64,000 nucleotides of DNA from Glaciecola sp964446865. GTDB lineage: Bacteria > Pseudomonadota > Gammaproteobacteria > Enterobacterales > Alteromonadaceae. How positions within the stretch are numbered: the first letter of the stretch is position 1; every line of letters begins with the position of its first letter. The position numbers were made by a program, and so were the translations under genes. Shown here one piece after another: positions 51,423 to 59,900 of this stretch. The stretch spans positions 8,918 to 72,917 of the forward strand of contig CAYURD010000008.1 of the NCBI GenBank assembly GCA_964446865.1, in the 5' to 3' direction. The notes under the pieces are model-generated. The model saw nothing but the letters and a program-made list of their open reading frames with translations. It did not search any database and was not told the DNA's origin.

Positions 51423-52091
51423 TTACCTAGCATGCAATGTCCAATAGTCACCGCTATTGTCAATGTGTTTATTTAACACCTCGAGCACTTTTTCCAAATC
51501 ATGCTCTTCTATGCCTTTTATAATTAACTCGTGCTCTGCTAGGCTTTGCGAAAATCGTTTAGATGAAAATGCTAAGTTGTTATGGAATGCTTGCAGCATC
51601 AGACGATTTTTTTGCCACAACGCAAGTGCCCTTTTATTATAGTGTTGTCGATACATCAATGAATGGAATATAGCGTCTAACTCTCTATATCTGACAAAAT
51701 CTGAAGGGTTCAAACTGCGCATCTCATCGAGCACCAACTTTAAGTCAATAAGCTGTTCTTGACTATGCTCATTGACAAACCACGTAATTAAATAGGGCTC
51801 CAGTAATTGCAATATTTCGTAAACATCCCGCATTGCATGAAACTCAAACTTAGTGACTCGGGCGCCACTATTTGGTGCTATTGTGACAAAGCCTTCGCCT
51901 TGTAGTTTTTGGAGGGCCTCTCGTATTGGGTTAACACTGGTTCCATATCGCTTTGCCAAGGTAGTGGTGACTAAACGATCGCCGCTTGACCAAACACCTT
52001 TTGCTAAGTCACTGAGTATTAAATCGTAGATTGAGGGCTCTTGCTCTTGATTAGACAACTGTCCAGTTTTCTGGCTTTCTATTTCTTGCAT
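51423..52091 (-). CDS. GntR-family regulator (FCD) of the aldonate operon
   Basis: A 222-residue regulator. The ATG at 52091 is chosen over an in-frame TTG 13 codons upstream. The winged-helix part reads SIYDLILSDLAKGVWSSGDRLVTTTLAKRYGTSVNPIREALQKLQGEGFV-type text; the FCD domain has RDVYEILQLLEPYL, ELDAIFHSLMYRQHYNKRA and SLAEHELIIKGIEEHDLEKV, with the Asp and His residues that bind the metal. It leads the operon with the dehydratase 14 bp downstream. Such proteins are usually repressors released by a sugar acid or keto-deoxy acid. Operator-like sequences at 52278-52311 lie upstream and recur before the TonB receptor and the sulfatase operon. Confidence 0.9.
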   Translation of the reverse strand: MQEIESQKTGQLSNQEQEPSIYDLILSDLAKGVWSSGDRLVTTTLAKRYGTSVNPIREALQKLQGEGFVTIAPNSGARVTKFEFHAMRDVYEILQLLEPYLITWFVNEHSQEQLIDLKLVLDEMRSLNPSDFVRYRELDAIFHSLMYRQHYNKRALALWQKNRLMLQAFHNNLAFSSKRFSQSLAEHELIIKGIEEHDLEKVLEVLNKHIDNSGDYWTLHAR

Positions 52092-52463
52092 GTACTGCAC
52101 ATCCGTTTTAGTAAAGTCATTTAAACACAATAATAGTCGTATAAGCTGAAACAGTAAATAGCGCTATTCAAGGGCGATTGCCGCATTCGTCGTCGCTTAA
52201 TTTTGATGGTCTCGACAAAACTTAGTTAACACCAAAAAAACAAATTTTTAATAAGAACGAAACAAATAATATACCTTATTGCACGCTATTTCAAATATAT
52301 TACGTGCAATTGTTGCAGAAGGGAGTTTAGCCACGTATATTCATAGTCGTCAGTGCGGTATAAGCATCTAAGCCTAAATCTTAGGACGTCGCTTTGTATT
52401 GCTAGCACTGAAGGTTATACTAAATATGTCGCAAGATAATTCCTTTCAAAATGGAGCTTAAGC
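52092..52463. promoter_or_regulatory. Divergent control region of the aldonate operon and the DUF5060 gene
   Basis: A 372-bp gap. It has an inverted repeat ATTGCACG (52278-52285) / CGTGCAAT (52303-52310) with a 17-bp spacer. Each arm lies in a sequence that matches 11 of 14 bases of AATTGTGTGCAATT: reverse strand 52278-52291 and TATTACGTGCAATT at 52298-52311. These are probably the binding sites of the adjacent GntR protein. No gene was found. Confidence 0.55.
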
Positions 52464-54380
52464 ATGTCAAACCCCTTAGTTCGTAGCATTTCTACAAAAC
52501 TTACCACCCTACTTAGAAATGCTTTAGTTATGCTATTTATTATTTTTTTATCCGCTTGCCAATCAGGTCAAGATGAACAAACTAGTCCTGGTGCAATGAC
52601 GCTATCGCCATTACAAAAATGGCATACTCTTACCTTGTCATTTGAAGGGGAAAACACACACGAAGCGGCGCAAATCAATCCATTTACCGATTATCGTTTA
52701 ATGGTTAAATTTACCCATGAAGATAAAACAGTGTGGGTTCGTGGTTTTTATGCGGCCGATGGCGACGCGGCAAATTCGGGCGCAAGCGAAGGAAACATAT
52801 GGCAAGTAAGGTTCAGTCCAAGTTTACTTGGCACTTGGTCTTATCAAGCCTATCTGCATACTGGCAGTAAAATAGCAGTAAATAGAAATATTGAAGATGG
52901 TCAACGGCAAGTAATAAAAAACGACACAGGACAATTTGTCGTTGTCCCCTCGGACAAAACCGGAAAGGATTTTAGAGCCCATGGCAAACTTGCATTAAAG
53001 GGGCGGTATATGGGATTTAAATCTGCTATGCCGAGCAATAACTCGGATGATAGCGGTCAAGAAGGATTCAGCGTTTGGCTTAAAAATGGCGCGAACAGTC
53101 CTGAGAACTTTTTAGCATATTACGAATTTGATGGCACATACCGTAGTGATCTAGAAAATTTGCACGATGAAGCCATTCAAAAAGACAAGCTACACCATTT
53201 TGACGCCCACGCGAAAGATTGGCAAGCCGGAGACCTTACATGGGCTAATGGTCGCGGTAAAAATATTGTCGGGGCAACTAATTATCTTGCCGACATGGGC
53301 ATGACATCAATTTACTTTTTAACGATGAATATCAACGGTGACGGAAAAGACGTATGGCCATATACCAGTTATACCGAACGTGAACGCTTTGATGTTAGCA
53401 AGCTAGAACAGTGGAACTTGTTGTTTAATCACATGCAAAGTAAAGGATTAGCCTTGCACGTTGTGACCCAAGAGACCGAAAATGAACGTTTATTAGATGA
53501 TGGTGATGTGGGATTTCATCGCGCTTTGTATTATCAAGAACTGATTGCACGATTTGGGCATCATTTAGCAATCATTTGGAATCTAGGCGAAGAAAATGGG
53601 CCAGTAAGTTGGTCACCAACTGGTCAGTCACCTGAGCAGGTGCGCGCAATGGCCCAGTACTTTAAAGCAAATGACCCCTATCAGAACCCGGTTTATGTTC
53701 ATACCCATGCAAGCCATAAAGATCGAAACGAAACTTTGCCTGACGTAGTTGGCGAAACCGCATTGGACGGGCTTTCATTCCAAGCAAATCACCCACACAC
53801 AGTCAACAATGCAATAAATGAATGGCGCCAACGAGCTGCTCAAAAAGGCAATGATATTCAAATTAGTATGGATGAAATTGGCCCAGCAAAAGCAGGTCTC
53901 GTGCCAGACAATGATGATCCGAACCATGATCATCTTCGTCAACAAGTATTATGGGGCGGGCTTATGGCTGGAGCATCTGGAGTGGAATGGTACTTTGGGT
54001 ATAAATATCCACATCATGATTTAACCTCAGAAGACTGGCGTCAACGTCACAATATGTGGAAACAGACAAATATCGCGTCTACATTTTTATTGCAGTACCC
54101 AATAAGCGATATGGTTCCAAACAACAAGCTAACAAGTAACAAAGATGACTTTGTTTTGGCGAACGAGGGTGATGTTTACCTTATTTATATGCCAAAAACT
54201 CAAGATGGTAATCTCGTAAGTCTTGCTCAAGGACAATATTCGGTTTATTGGTTTGATCCACTAAATGGTGGTCCGCTCAAGTCGGGTACCGTAAAAACAG
54301 TGGACGCAGATAACCGTAATATTGGCACACCTAATACAAACGAAAGCCAAGATTGGCTCGCTGTCTTAAAGCGCCTCTAA
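52464..54380 (+). CDS. DUF5060-containing TIM-barrel lipoprotein, putative glycoside hydrolase
   Basis: A 638-residue lipoprotein (LSAC, Cys32; GGAG site before the ATG). Residues about 50-160 are the DUF5060 beta-sandwich (WHTLTLSFEGENTHEAAQINPFTDYRLMVKF-type text, GTWSYQAYLHTG). A TIM barrel follows with GRYMGFKS, TNYLADMGMTSIYFLTMN and VVTQETENE. Two acidic pairs look catalytic: E376/E377 in IIWNLGEENGP and E471 in ISMDEIGPAKAG, about 95 residues apart, as for clan GH-A acid/base and nucleophile. A short C-terminal beta domain (YSVYWFDPLNGG) resembles the putative collagen-binding cap of this group. It is related to uncharacterised enzymes of polysaccharide loci. Divergent from the GntR operon, it shares that control region. 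Confidence 0.72.
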   Translation: MSNPLVRSISTKLTTLLRNALVMLFIIFLSACQSGQDEQTSPGAMTLSPLQKWHTLTLSFEGENTHEAAQINPFTDYRLMVKFTHEDKTVWVRGFYAADGDAANSGASEGNIWQVRFSPSLLGTWSYQAYLHTGSKIAVNRNIEDGQRQVIKNDTGQFVVVPSDKTGKDFRAHGKLALKGRYMGFKSAMPSNNSDDSGQEGFSVWLKNGANSPENFLAYYEFDGTYRSDLENLHDEAIQKDKLHHFDAHAKDWQAGDLTWANGRGKNIVGATNYLADMGMTSIYFLTMNINGDGKDVWPYTSYTERERFDVSKLEQWNLLFNHMQSKGLALHVVTQETENERLLDDGDVGFHRALYYQELIARFGHHLAIIWNLGEENGPVSWSPTGQSPEQVRAMAQYFKANDPYQNPVYVHTHASHKDRNETLPDVVGETALDGLSFQANHPHTVNNAINEWRQRAAQKGNDIQISMDEIGPAKAGLVPDNDDPNHDHLRQQVLWGGLMAGASGVEWYFGYKYPHHDLTSEDWRQRHNMWKQTNIASTFLLQYPISDMVPNNKLTSNKDDFVLANEGDVYLIYMPKTQDGNLVSLAQGQYSVYWFDPLNGGPLKSGTVKTVDADNRNIGTPNTNESQDWLAVLKRL

Positions 54381-54423
54381 CGTTAAGGTATGACATAAAA
54401 GGTAAGTATAAAATATACCTAAT

Positions 54424-54451
54424 GTGCAGGTTCTTATTATTGAACCTGCAC
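54424..54451. terminator. Bidirectional terminator hairpin between convergent genes
   Basis: A perfect 10-bp stem: GTGCAGGTTC (54424-54433) and GAACCTGCAC (54442-54451), with loop TTATTATT. It lies between the stop codons at 54380 and 54461, so it can serve both the DUF5060 gene and the sulfatase/GH2 operon. Confidence 0.85.
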
Positions 54452-54460
54452 CATAGTTTC

Positions 54461-55666
54461 TTAGGGTTTATTTGCTTTGACCGCATGGCCATTCTTTACG
54501 TTGTTAAATATCAATGCCTGCCAACGACCACGTGAAAATGCCGTTGCGTCACCTTCAGGAATTTTGCCATTGGTAACAGCGGTAGATTCTACAACAAAGA
54601 TATCACCTTCTTTGGCGTTAACATCATTCATTGTGAAGAAGTTCTCATCGTAATCGATAGATGTTTCAGGATTTGTGAATTCGCCGATAAGCTTACCGTT
54701 ATGCAATATACGATAACTTGATTCACCATCTATTTCACCTAATGTAACAAGTGTGAGGTTATAAATACCGTCTCGCTGTGGTTTCCAAAGTAAGCTGGCT
54801 GGCACTAATTTTTCTCGAGCAGCTTTTATATCGGCTCTAATGGCAAATGCTGAGCGATCCTCGTCGAAATAAGCAGGGTCAGAAAAGGTAAAGTCGGTAT
54901 TGGGCTGCATGATATAGTTGAAGTTTTGCACATATAGATATTCTGTTTTTGATGGCGCTTTGTCTTGCACACTTAGCGTTCTTTGTGGGCCATAGCCAGA
55001 AGGGACAAAGGTTTTATCTTTACTGAGAATTATTTTGTCTAGCTCAACACCGTCTTCCCGCATTGATAGATGCAAAGTATGAATACCAGGTTTGTCGACC
55101 AAAATTTCAAGAGTATGTTGCTCACCGCAATGATTACTAGGTCGACGTTGAGCAGAAGACCACGTCCACTCATACTTGCCTTCGCAAAATTGCAGACGGC
55201 TGCTACTTTCAGGCCATTGACCGTCCAAACCAAAATGCACACCGTTATCTTCTTTGCCTGTACTAAATGCGCGTGCCCAAATGGTATAAGTGCCTGGGTT
55301 GTTAAAATAAACGGGGTAAGACAAGATTGCCATTTCACCGGGCGTGTTAGTAAAATTCTCACCCTCAATTAGAGGATGATCATGATTTACACGGTTATCT
55401 GGTAAAAGTTCGATGTACGCTTTACCGCTAGCTCCCTGAACATGCATCTCGTCGGCATCCATCATATTATGAGGTGGAGTTTGCGCATCAAAAAGGTACC
55501 AACGCCTTATCTTATCTTTTGCTTGATGACTAAAGTCCTCTGCCTCTATCACAAGAAGGCCGTTTTTTTCTATGTAGTTAAGCGTTTTGGCATTGCCAAA
55601 AGATGGAATGGCTATTACTAGTATCGACACCATCAAGGTGATTACGCCTTTTATATATGGATTCAT
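54461..55666 (-). CDS. Exported carbohydrate-binding-like protein (GH115 C-terminal-domain-like)
   Basis: A 401-residue secreted protein (signal peptide about 1-26). The first half has the jelly-roll text of GH115 C-terminal and related CBM domains: GLLVIEAEDFS at the start, GTYTIWARAFSTGKEDNGVHFGLDGQWPES-type text, RLQFCEGKYEWTWSS and GIHTLHLSMREDGVELDKIILS. The rest is a second beta-rich domain (YLYVQNFNYIMQPNTDF, SSYRILHNGKLIGEFTNPETS). No catalytic motif was found, so sugar binding is likely. It is the last gene of the minus-strand sulfatase-GH2-sulfatase operon, 66 bp after the lipoprotein sulfatase, and ends at a strong terminator. Confidence 0.75.
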   Translation of the reverse strand: MNPYIKGVITLMVSILVIAIPSFGNAKTLNYIEKNGLLVIEAEDFSHQAKDKIRRWYLFDAQTPPHNMMDADEMHVQGASGKAYIELLPDNRVNHDHPLIEGENFTNTPGEMAILSYPVYFNNPGTYTIWARAFSTGKEDNGVHFGLDGQWPESSSRLQFCEGKYEWTWSSAQRRPSNHCGEQHTLEILVDKPGIHTLHLSMREDGVELDKIILSKDKTFVPSGYGPQRTLSVQDKAPSKTEYLYVQNFNYIMQPNTDFTFSDPAYFDEDRSAFAIRADIKAAREKLVPASLLWKPQRDGIYNLTLVTLGEIDGESSYRILHNGKLIGEFTNPETSIDYDENFFTMNDVNAKEGDIFVVESTAVTNGKIPEGDATAFSRGRWQALIFNNVKNGHAVKANKP

Positions 55667-55732
55667 AAGTCTTTCTATCGCCTATTAAATGTTGAAACGT
55701 AAACCCTATTATCAGGTAAACACTTCTTCTGA

Positions 55733-57298
55733 TTAATCTGTTTTAAATTTCGCGTACATCGCGCTTAAATCTAGTTCATCTTCAACCTTATCTTGAAGCG
55801 CGATCAAGTCCGAAAAGAGTCTTGATATTGTTTGGCTGTGCTTACCATTGATGGCAAGATCATTCATTTCAAGTGGGTCTTCGTTTAAGTCAAATAATTT
55901 CACCTTATTTGCTTTTGGGTAAACGATTAACTTAAATCCATCTTTTTTTATCATTCTTTGGTTGTCAATATAGGCACCATAAATAGACTCGTAGTGGCTC
56001 GTTTTTGACTTCCCTTTTGCCAAGTCTATGATGGAATTAAAAAATACATAATCTGGCTTGGTTACGCCGGCTAGTTCTAGCGTCGTCGCCATTGCATCTT
56101 GCAGGTAAATATCGGCGTCGATGGTTTGTCCGCCTTCTATCCCAGGTCCCCAGATAATGAAAGGCGCAATAACACTTTCTTCGTACATTGTTTGCTTGCC
56201 AAACAGGCCTCGTTCTCCCACCGCTAAGCCGTGGTCTGCTGTATATATGATGTAGGTGTTTTCCATCTTTGTGCTGTTTTTTAACGCGTTTAATATTTCC
56301 CCTACCTGTGTGTCTAAGTGACTAATAATGGCGTAGTACTCTTTTAGGTGAACACGGGTTGCGTATTGCGTCCGTGGAAACGGAGCCAATGCAGCATCGC
56401 GTAAGCTTGGGCCATTTCCTATTGCCATTTTATCAGCATAGTCTGCTTGCCAATTACTAGGTATCTCTAGTGCTTCTGCATCGTACATGTCTTGATATGC
56501 CTGAGGAGCCTGCCTAGGATCATGAGGTGCGTTAAACGCAACATACATAAAAAACGGTTTGTCACTATTTTTTGAGCGTTCGATAAAGTCGAGGGTGTCA
56601 TCTTTTATCACTTCACTCCAATGCTTACCTCCTTCATAAAAGCCACCGTATGCAGGGTCTGTTGGTGACCAACTATTGTCATTTTTACTTTTTGGACGGT
56701 TGTACCCAACAGGCATAAATTCTTCAAACGAAGCATATGTGGTTTCGCCTGCGTAAAAAGCGTCAAATAAGCCTTCCATAGTCGCGTGGTCCCAATAATC
56801 ATTTGGCATGCCAGGACGAATATGTTGGCTTGTCCCAAATACTCGTTCAGCATTGGCCGACACATGCCACTTTCCTGTCATATAGGTATCGTAGCCTTGC
56901 GCCTCTAGCAATTTTGCCCAAGTGGTATTGATATATTTATCTTTCCCAAGCACCTTATCTATTCGATGCGCTTCCCATAATGAACGACCAGAATTGAGCA
57001 TTGCCCTAGAAGCCTGACAAACCGCACCATTCCAAGCCCCCATGTTATGGGCTTGACTAAAGTTCACCCCTTTTTGTGCCAAAAAGTCTAAGTTAGGCGT
57101 TTTGATTTGTTTATTGCCATAGGCACCGACGGTTTTTCTGGACTGATCATCGGCGATAATAAACAAAATATTGGGTTGACGATCAGATCTTTGGATAGAG
57201 GAATCGTCAAGCCCATTGTCAATATATAATGGTTTTTCTGGCTCACTAGAACAAGCTGCCAGCGCGACAACTATGCACAATATAATGATGGTCTTCAT
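55733..57298 (-). CDS. S1-family sulfatase, lipoprotein
   Basis: A 521-residue type I sulfatase with a lipoprotein signal (LAAC, Cys16). Metal-binding IIADDQSRKTVGAYG starts the domain. The formylglycine site is C94-Q-A-S-R in AVCQASRAMLNSGRS: a Cys-x-Ala-x-Arg form, in place of the commoner Cys-x-Pro-x-Arg. GKWHVS, FNAPHDPRQAP, and YTADHGLAVGERGLFGKQTMYEES complete the active site. It resembles the iduronate-sulfatase-like group. It removes sulfate from galactan oligosaccharides in the periplasm, presumably with the GH2 encoded just upstream (nine-base gap). No formylglycine-generating enzyme is in this window and it must be elsewhere. Confidence 0.9.
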   Translation of the reverse strand: MKTIIILCIVVALAACSSEPEKPLYIDNGLDDSSIQRSDRQPNILFIIADDQSRKTVGAYGNKQIKTPNLDFLAQKGVNFSQAHNMGAWNGAVCQASRAMLNSGRSLWEAHRIDKVLGKDKYINTTWAKLLEAQGYDTYMTGKWHVSANAERVFGTSQHIRPGMPNDYWDHATMEGLFDAFYAGETTYASFEEFMPVGYNRPKSKNDNSWSPTDPAYGGFYEGGKHWSEVIKDDTLDFIERSKNSDKPFFMYVAFNAPHDPRQAPQAYQDMYDAEALEIPSNWQADYADKMAIGNGPSLRDAALAPFPRTQYATRVHLKEYYAIISHLDTQVGEILNALKNSTKMENTYIIYTADHGLAVGERGLFGKQTMYEESVIAPFIIWGPGIEGGQTIDADIYLQDAMATTLELAGVTKPDYVFFNSIIDLAKGKSKTSHYESIYGAYIDNQRMIKKDGFKLIVYPKANKVKLFDLNEDPLEMNDLAINGKHSQTISRLFSDLIALQDKVEDELDLSAMYAKFKTD

Positions 57299-57306
57299 AA
57301 AAATCC

Positions 57307-59898
57307 TTATTCTGCAGAGCGTTTAACGTTAATTTGGATAGTATTTGAGCTTAACTGTTCAGAGTAAGCACTTATTTTAATTACGCCTTTGTCCACTTGT
57401 TTACTTCTCACGATTAACATCGCCTTACCATTAAACGCACGTCGGTAATCGGCTTGAAAAGGTGAAAGAGTTGCAGAATCACCGTTGCCTACAGCGGCAA
57501 TTTCACCTGCACCTTCAACAAAAAATCGTACCAAATTGTCGGCTGTTGGCACGATATTGCCATCTTTGTCTTTAATAAGCACGCTTACATAAGACAAATC
57601 ATAACCATCGGCATCTATTTCATTGCGGTCAGCAACTAATTCAACCTGCGTAGGGGTGGATGCAGTTTTAATTACTTTCTCTGCCACCTTTACTCCTTTC
57701 GTGTAGGCCACTACTTTTAATTCTCCGGGATGATATTTTACGTCCCAGCGCAGTCGATATGGTGAAGCGTAATCGCTATCGCCTTGCTCTTTCCATTTAG
57801 AAAAGTCGATGGGAATAGTTGCTTTATCCACACCTTTTGTTTTAATTCCCATTGATTTACCGTTCACAAACAACTCAACTTTTTCGGCGTTGGTATACGC
57901 AAATACCGGAATCGTTTGGCCAATCTTATTCTCCCAATTCCAATGGGGCAATACGTGCACCATTGGCTGTAAAGTCCATTGACTTTGATACAAATAAAAT
58001 CGATCTTTTGGATACCCAACTAAATCGACAGCGCCAAAAGACGAACTGCGAACTGGCCAGTCAGCATTCCAATATCCATCCGCGCTGTGATCTCTTCCAC
58101 CATAGGGAGTAGGCTCTCCTAAGTAATCGAAACCTGTCCAAATATATTCTCCCATTACCGCTGGGGTTTTGGCTAAATATTCAAATTCAATATCTGGAGG
58201 GTAAGCCCATACGGGACCAATGATATCGTAGCTGGTGACATATCTAGACGGATGTGTATTGTATTTTTCTATTGGGAAATGATAAACACCTCTAGTGCTA
58301 GTGATTGATGAGGTTTCACTTGCGACCAAAGGCCACTTTGGATGATCTTGATGTCTTTTAGTATAGCTTAATGGTTTATAGTTTAAGCCTACTATATCGA
58401 CTGCATCAGCCAAACCATTGTCAATGGCGCCTTGAGGGTTATTAAAGCCTGCCGCAGTGAGTCGACTAGGATCAACTTTTCTAGCAATAGCCATTAAAGA
58501 TTCAGCGACCTCCCCTCCACCCTTTTGTCCTTGCTCCATGATCTCATTACCAATACTCCACATGATTACAGATGGGTTGTTCCGATTTTGAATAATCATG
58601 TCACTTAAGTCTCGTTCGTGCCATTCATCAAAATATACTTGGTAACCGTTTACAACGGTGCGTTTTTCTTTTTTCCACACATCAAAGGCTTCTACTTGCA
58701 ACAAAACACCCATTTCGTCTGCCTTTGCGACAAGTTCTGGTGAAGGAGGGTTGTGTGAAGTGCGCACTGAATTGGCCCCCATATCTTGCATAATGCTTAA
58801 CTTACGCTCTACGGCTCTTGAGTTAATGGCAGCGCCTAGAGGTCCATTGTCGTGGTGTAAGCAAACGCCTTGAATTTGGACTCTTCGCCCATTTAGCCAA
58901 AACCCATCGTCGGGTTTAAATTCAAGTGTCCGGATCCCAAGAGGTGTAGTGTATTGGTCAACCAATGTATTGTTTCGATATATTTCACTAATAACACTGT
59001 AAAGATAAGGAGAATTGATATCCCATAACTTAGGCTGTTTAACCACTAACTGCTGATCAACAATGTGCTCGTTAATTTTGCTATTTTGTGCAAGCTTGAC
59101 GGTATCTTTCGCTATGACATTTTTTGCTTTATCGACAATAGTGGTGCGCAACAAAATGTTACCGTCGTTGTTACCATTTATGACTGAGCTTTGAATGTTA
59201 ACCAAAGCCTCTTGCTCAGTTATACGTGGCGTTGTCACATAAGTACCCCACTTTTTGATATGGGCGGGGTCATTAATTTCTAGCCATGTATTGCGGTATA
59301 GACCGGCTCCAGGATACCAACGAGTGGCAAAGTTTTTAGGCGAAAGTCTAACAGCAATAACATTGCCTTTTTCAGAAAAGTCTAAATAAGGACTTAAATC
59401 AAACTGGAAACCAATGTACCCGAAAGGTCGGTGACCTAAAAATGTTCCATTGAGATAAACATGGGCATCGTACATAGCACCGTCAAAGGTTAACGAGATG
59501 GTTTTTTGTTTGTCAGATGGAGAAATGACAAAATGTTTGCGATACCAGCCTGTGCCAAAAACGGGTAAACCGCCGTTACGAGCATTGTATTTGTCTTCAA
59601 ATGGCCCCTCGATTGCCCAGTCGTGAGGAAGCGAAAGTTGGCGCCAATGTTTATCATCCAAATCGACTGATTCGCCAGCGTCTTGCGTACCTTTATAAAA
59701 TAACCAGCCCTTGTTGAAGCTCTGCTTGATACCGAGTTCGTTCCCAGAGTAGCTATTCGTTGGTTTCTCGATTGCTTTTATGGGCACAGAATAAGAAAGT
59801 AATACGATTAGAGTAACAAAAAGTAAGAGTGCAAAATGAATTAAACCATTTTGTTTTGTGATGCGAGGTGTATCCAAGCGCTTATTAAAAGTAGACAT
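57307..59898 (-). CDS. GH2 beta-galactosidase-like enzyme
   Basis: An 863-residue GH2 enzyme with an N-terminal membrane segment (about 21-42) acting as a signal or anchor. The jelly roll (FNKGWLFYKG, LPHDWAIEGPF, GTGWYRKHF, YPGAGLYRNTW) is followed by an Ig-like domain and the TIM barrel: GVCLHHDNGPLGAAI, RTSHNPPSPE, acid/base E452 in WSIGNEIMEQG and nucleophile E528 in VASETSSITS. C-terminal Ig-like domains end at about 860 (VELVADRNEIDADGYDLSYV). It has no DUF1080 domain, unlike the GH2 at 6541. Located between two sulfatase genes with gaps of only 2 and 8 bp, it probably acts on desulfated galactan oligosaccharides. Confidence 0.92.
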   Translation of the reverse strand: MSTFNKRLDTPRITKQNGLIHFALLLFVTLIVLLSYSVPIKAIEKPTNSYSGNELGIKQSFNKGWLFYKGTQDAGESVDLDDKHWRQLSLPHDWAIEGPFEDKYNARNGGLPVFGTGWYRKHFVISPSDKQKTISLTFDGAMYDAHVYLNGTFLGHRPFGYIGFQFDLSPYLDFSEKGNVIAVRLSPKNFATRWYPGAGLYRNTWLEINDPAHIKKWGTYVTTPRITEQEALVNIQSSVINGNNDGNILLRTTIVDKAKNVIAKDTVKLAQNSKINEHIVDQQLVVKQPKLWDINSPYLYSVISEIYRNNTLVDQYTTPLGIRTLEFKPDDGFWLNGRRVQIQGVCLHHDNGPLGAAINSRAVERKLSIMQDMGANSVRTSHNPPSPELVAKADEMGVLLQVEAFDVWKKEKRTVVNGYQVYFDEWHERDLSDMIIQNRNNPSVIMWSIGNEIMEQGQKGGGEVAESLMAIARKVDPSRLTAAGFNNPQGAIDNGLADAVDIVGLNYKPLSYTKRHQDHPKWPLVASETSSITSTRGVYHFPIEKYNTHPSRYVTSYDIIGPVWAYPPDIEFEYLAKTPAVMGEYIWTGFDYLGEPTPYGGRDHSADGYWNADWPVRSSSFGAVDLVGYPKDRFYLYQSQWTLQPMVHVLPHWNWENKIGQTIPVFAYTNAEKVELFVNGKSMGIKTKGVDKATIPIDFSKWKEQGDSDYASPYRLRWDVKYHPGELKVVAYTKGVKVAEKVIKTASTPTQVELVADRNEIDADGYDLSYVSVLIKDKDGNIVPTADNLVRFFVEGAGEIAAVGNGDSATLSPFQADYRRAFNGKAMLIVRSKQVDKGVIKISAYSEQLSSNTIQINVKRSAE

Positions 59899-59900
59899 AA

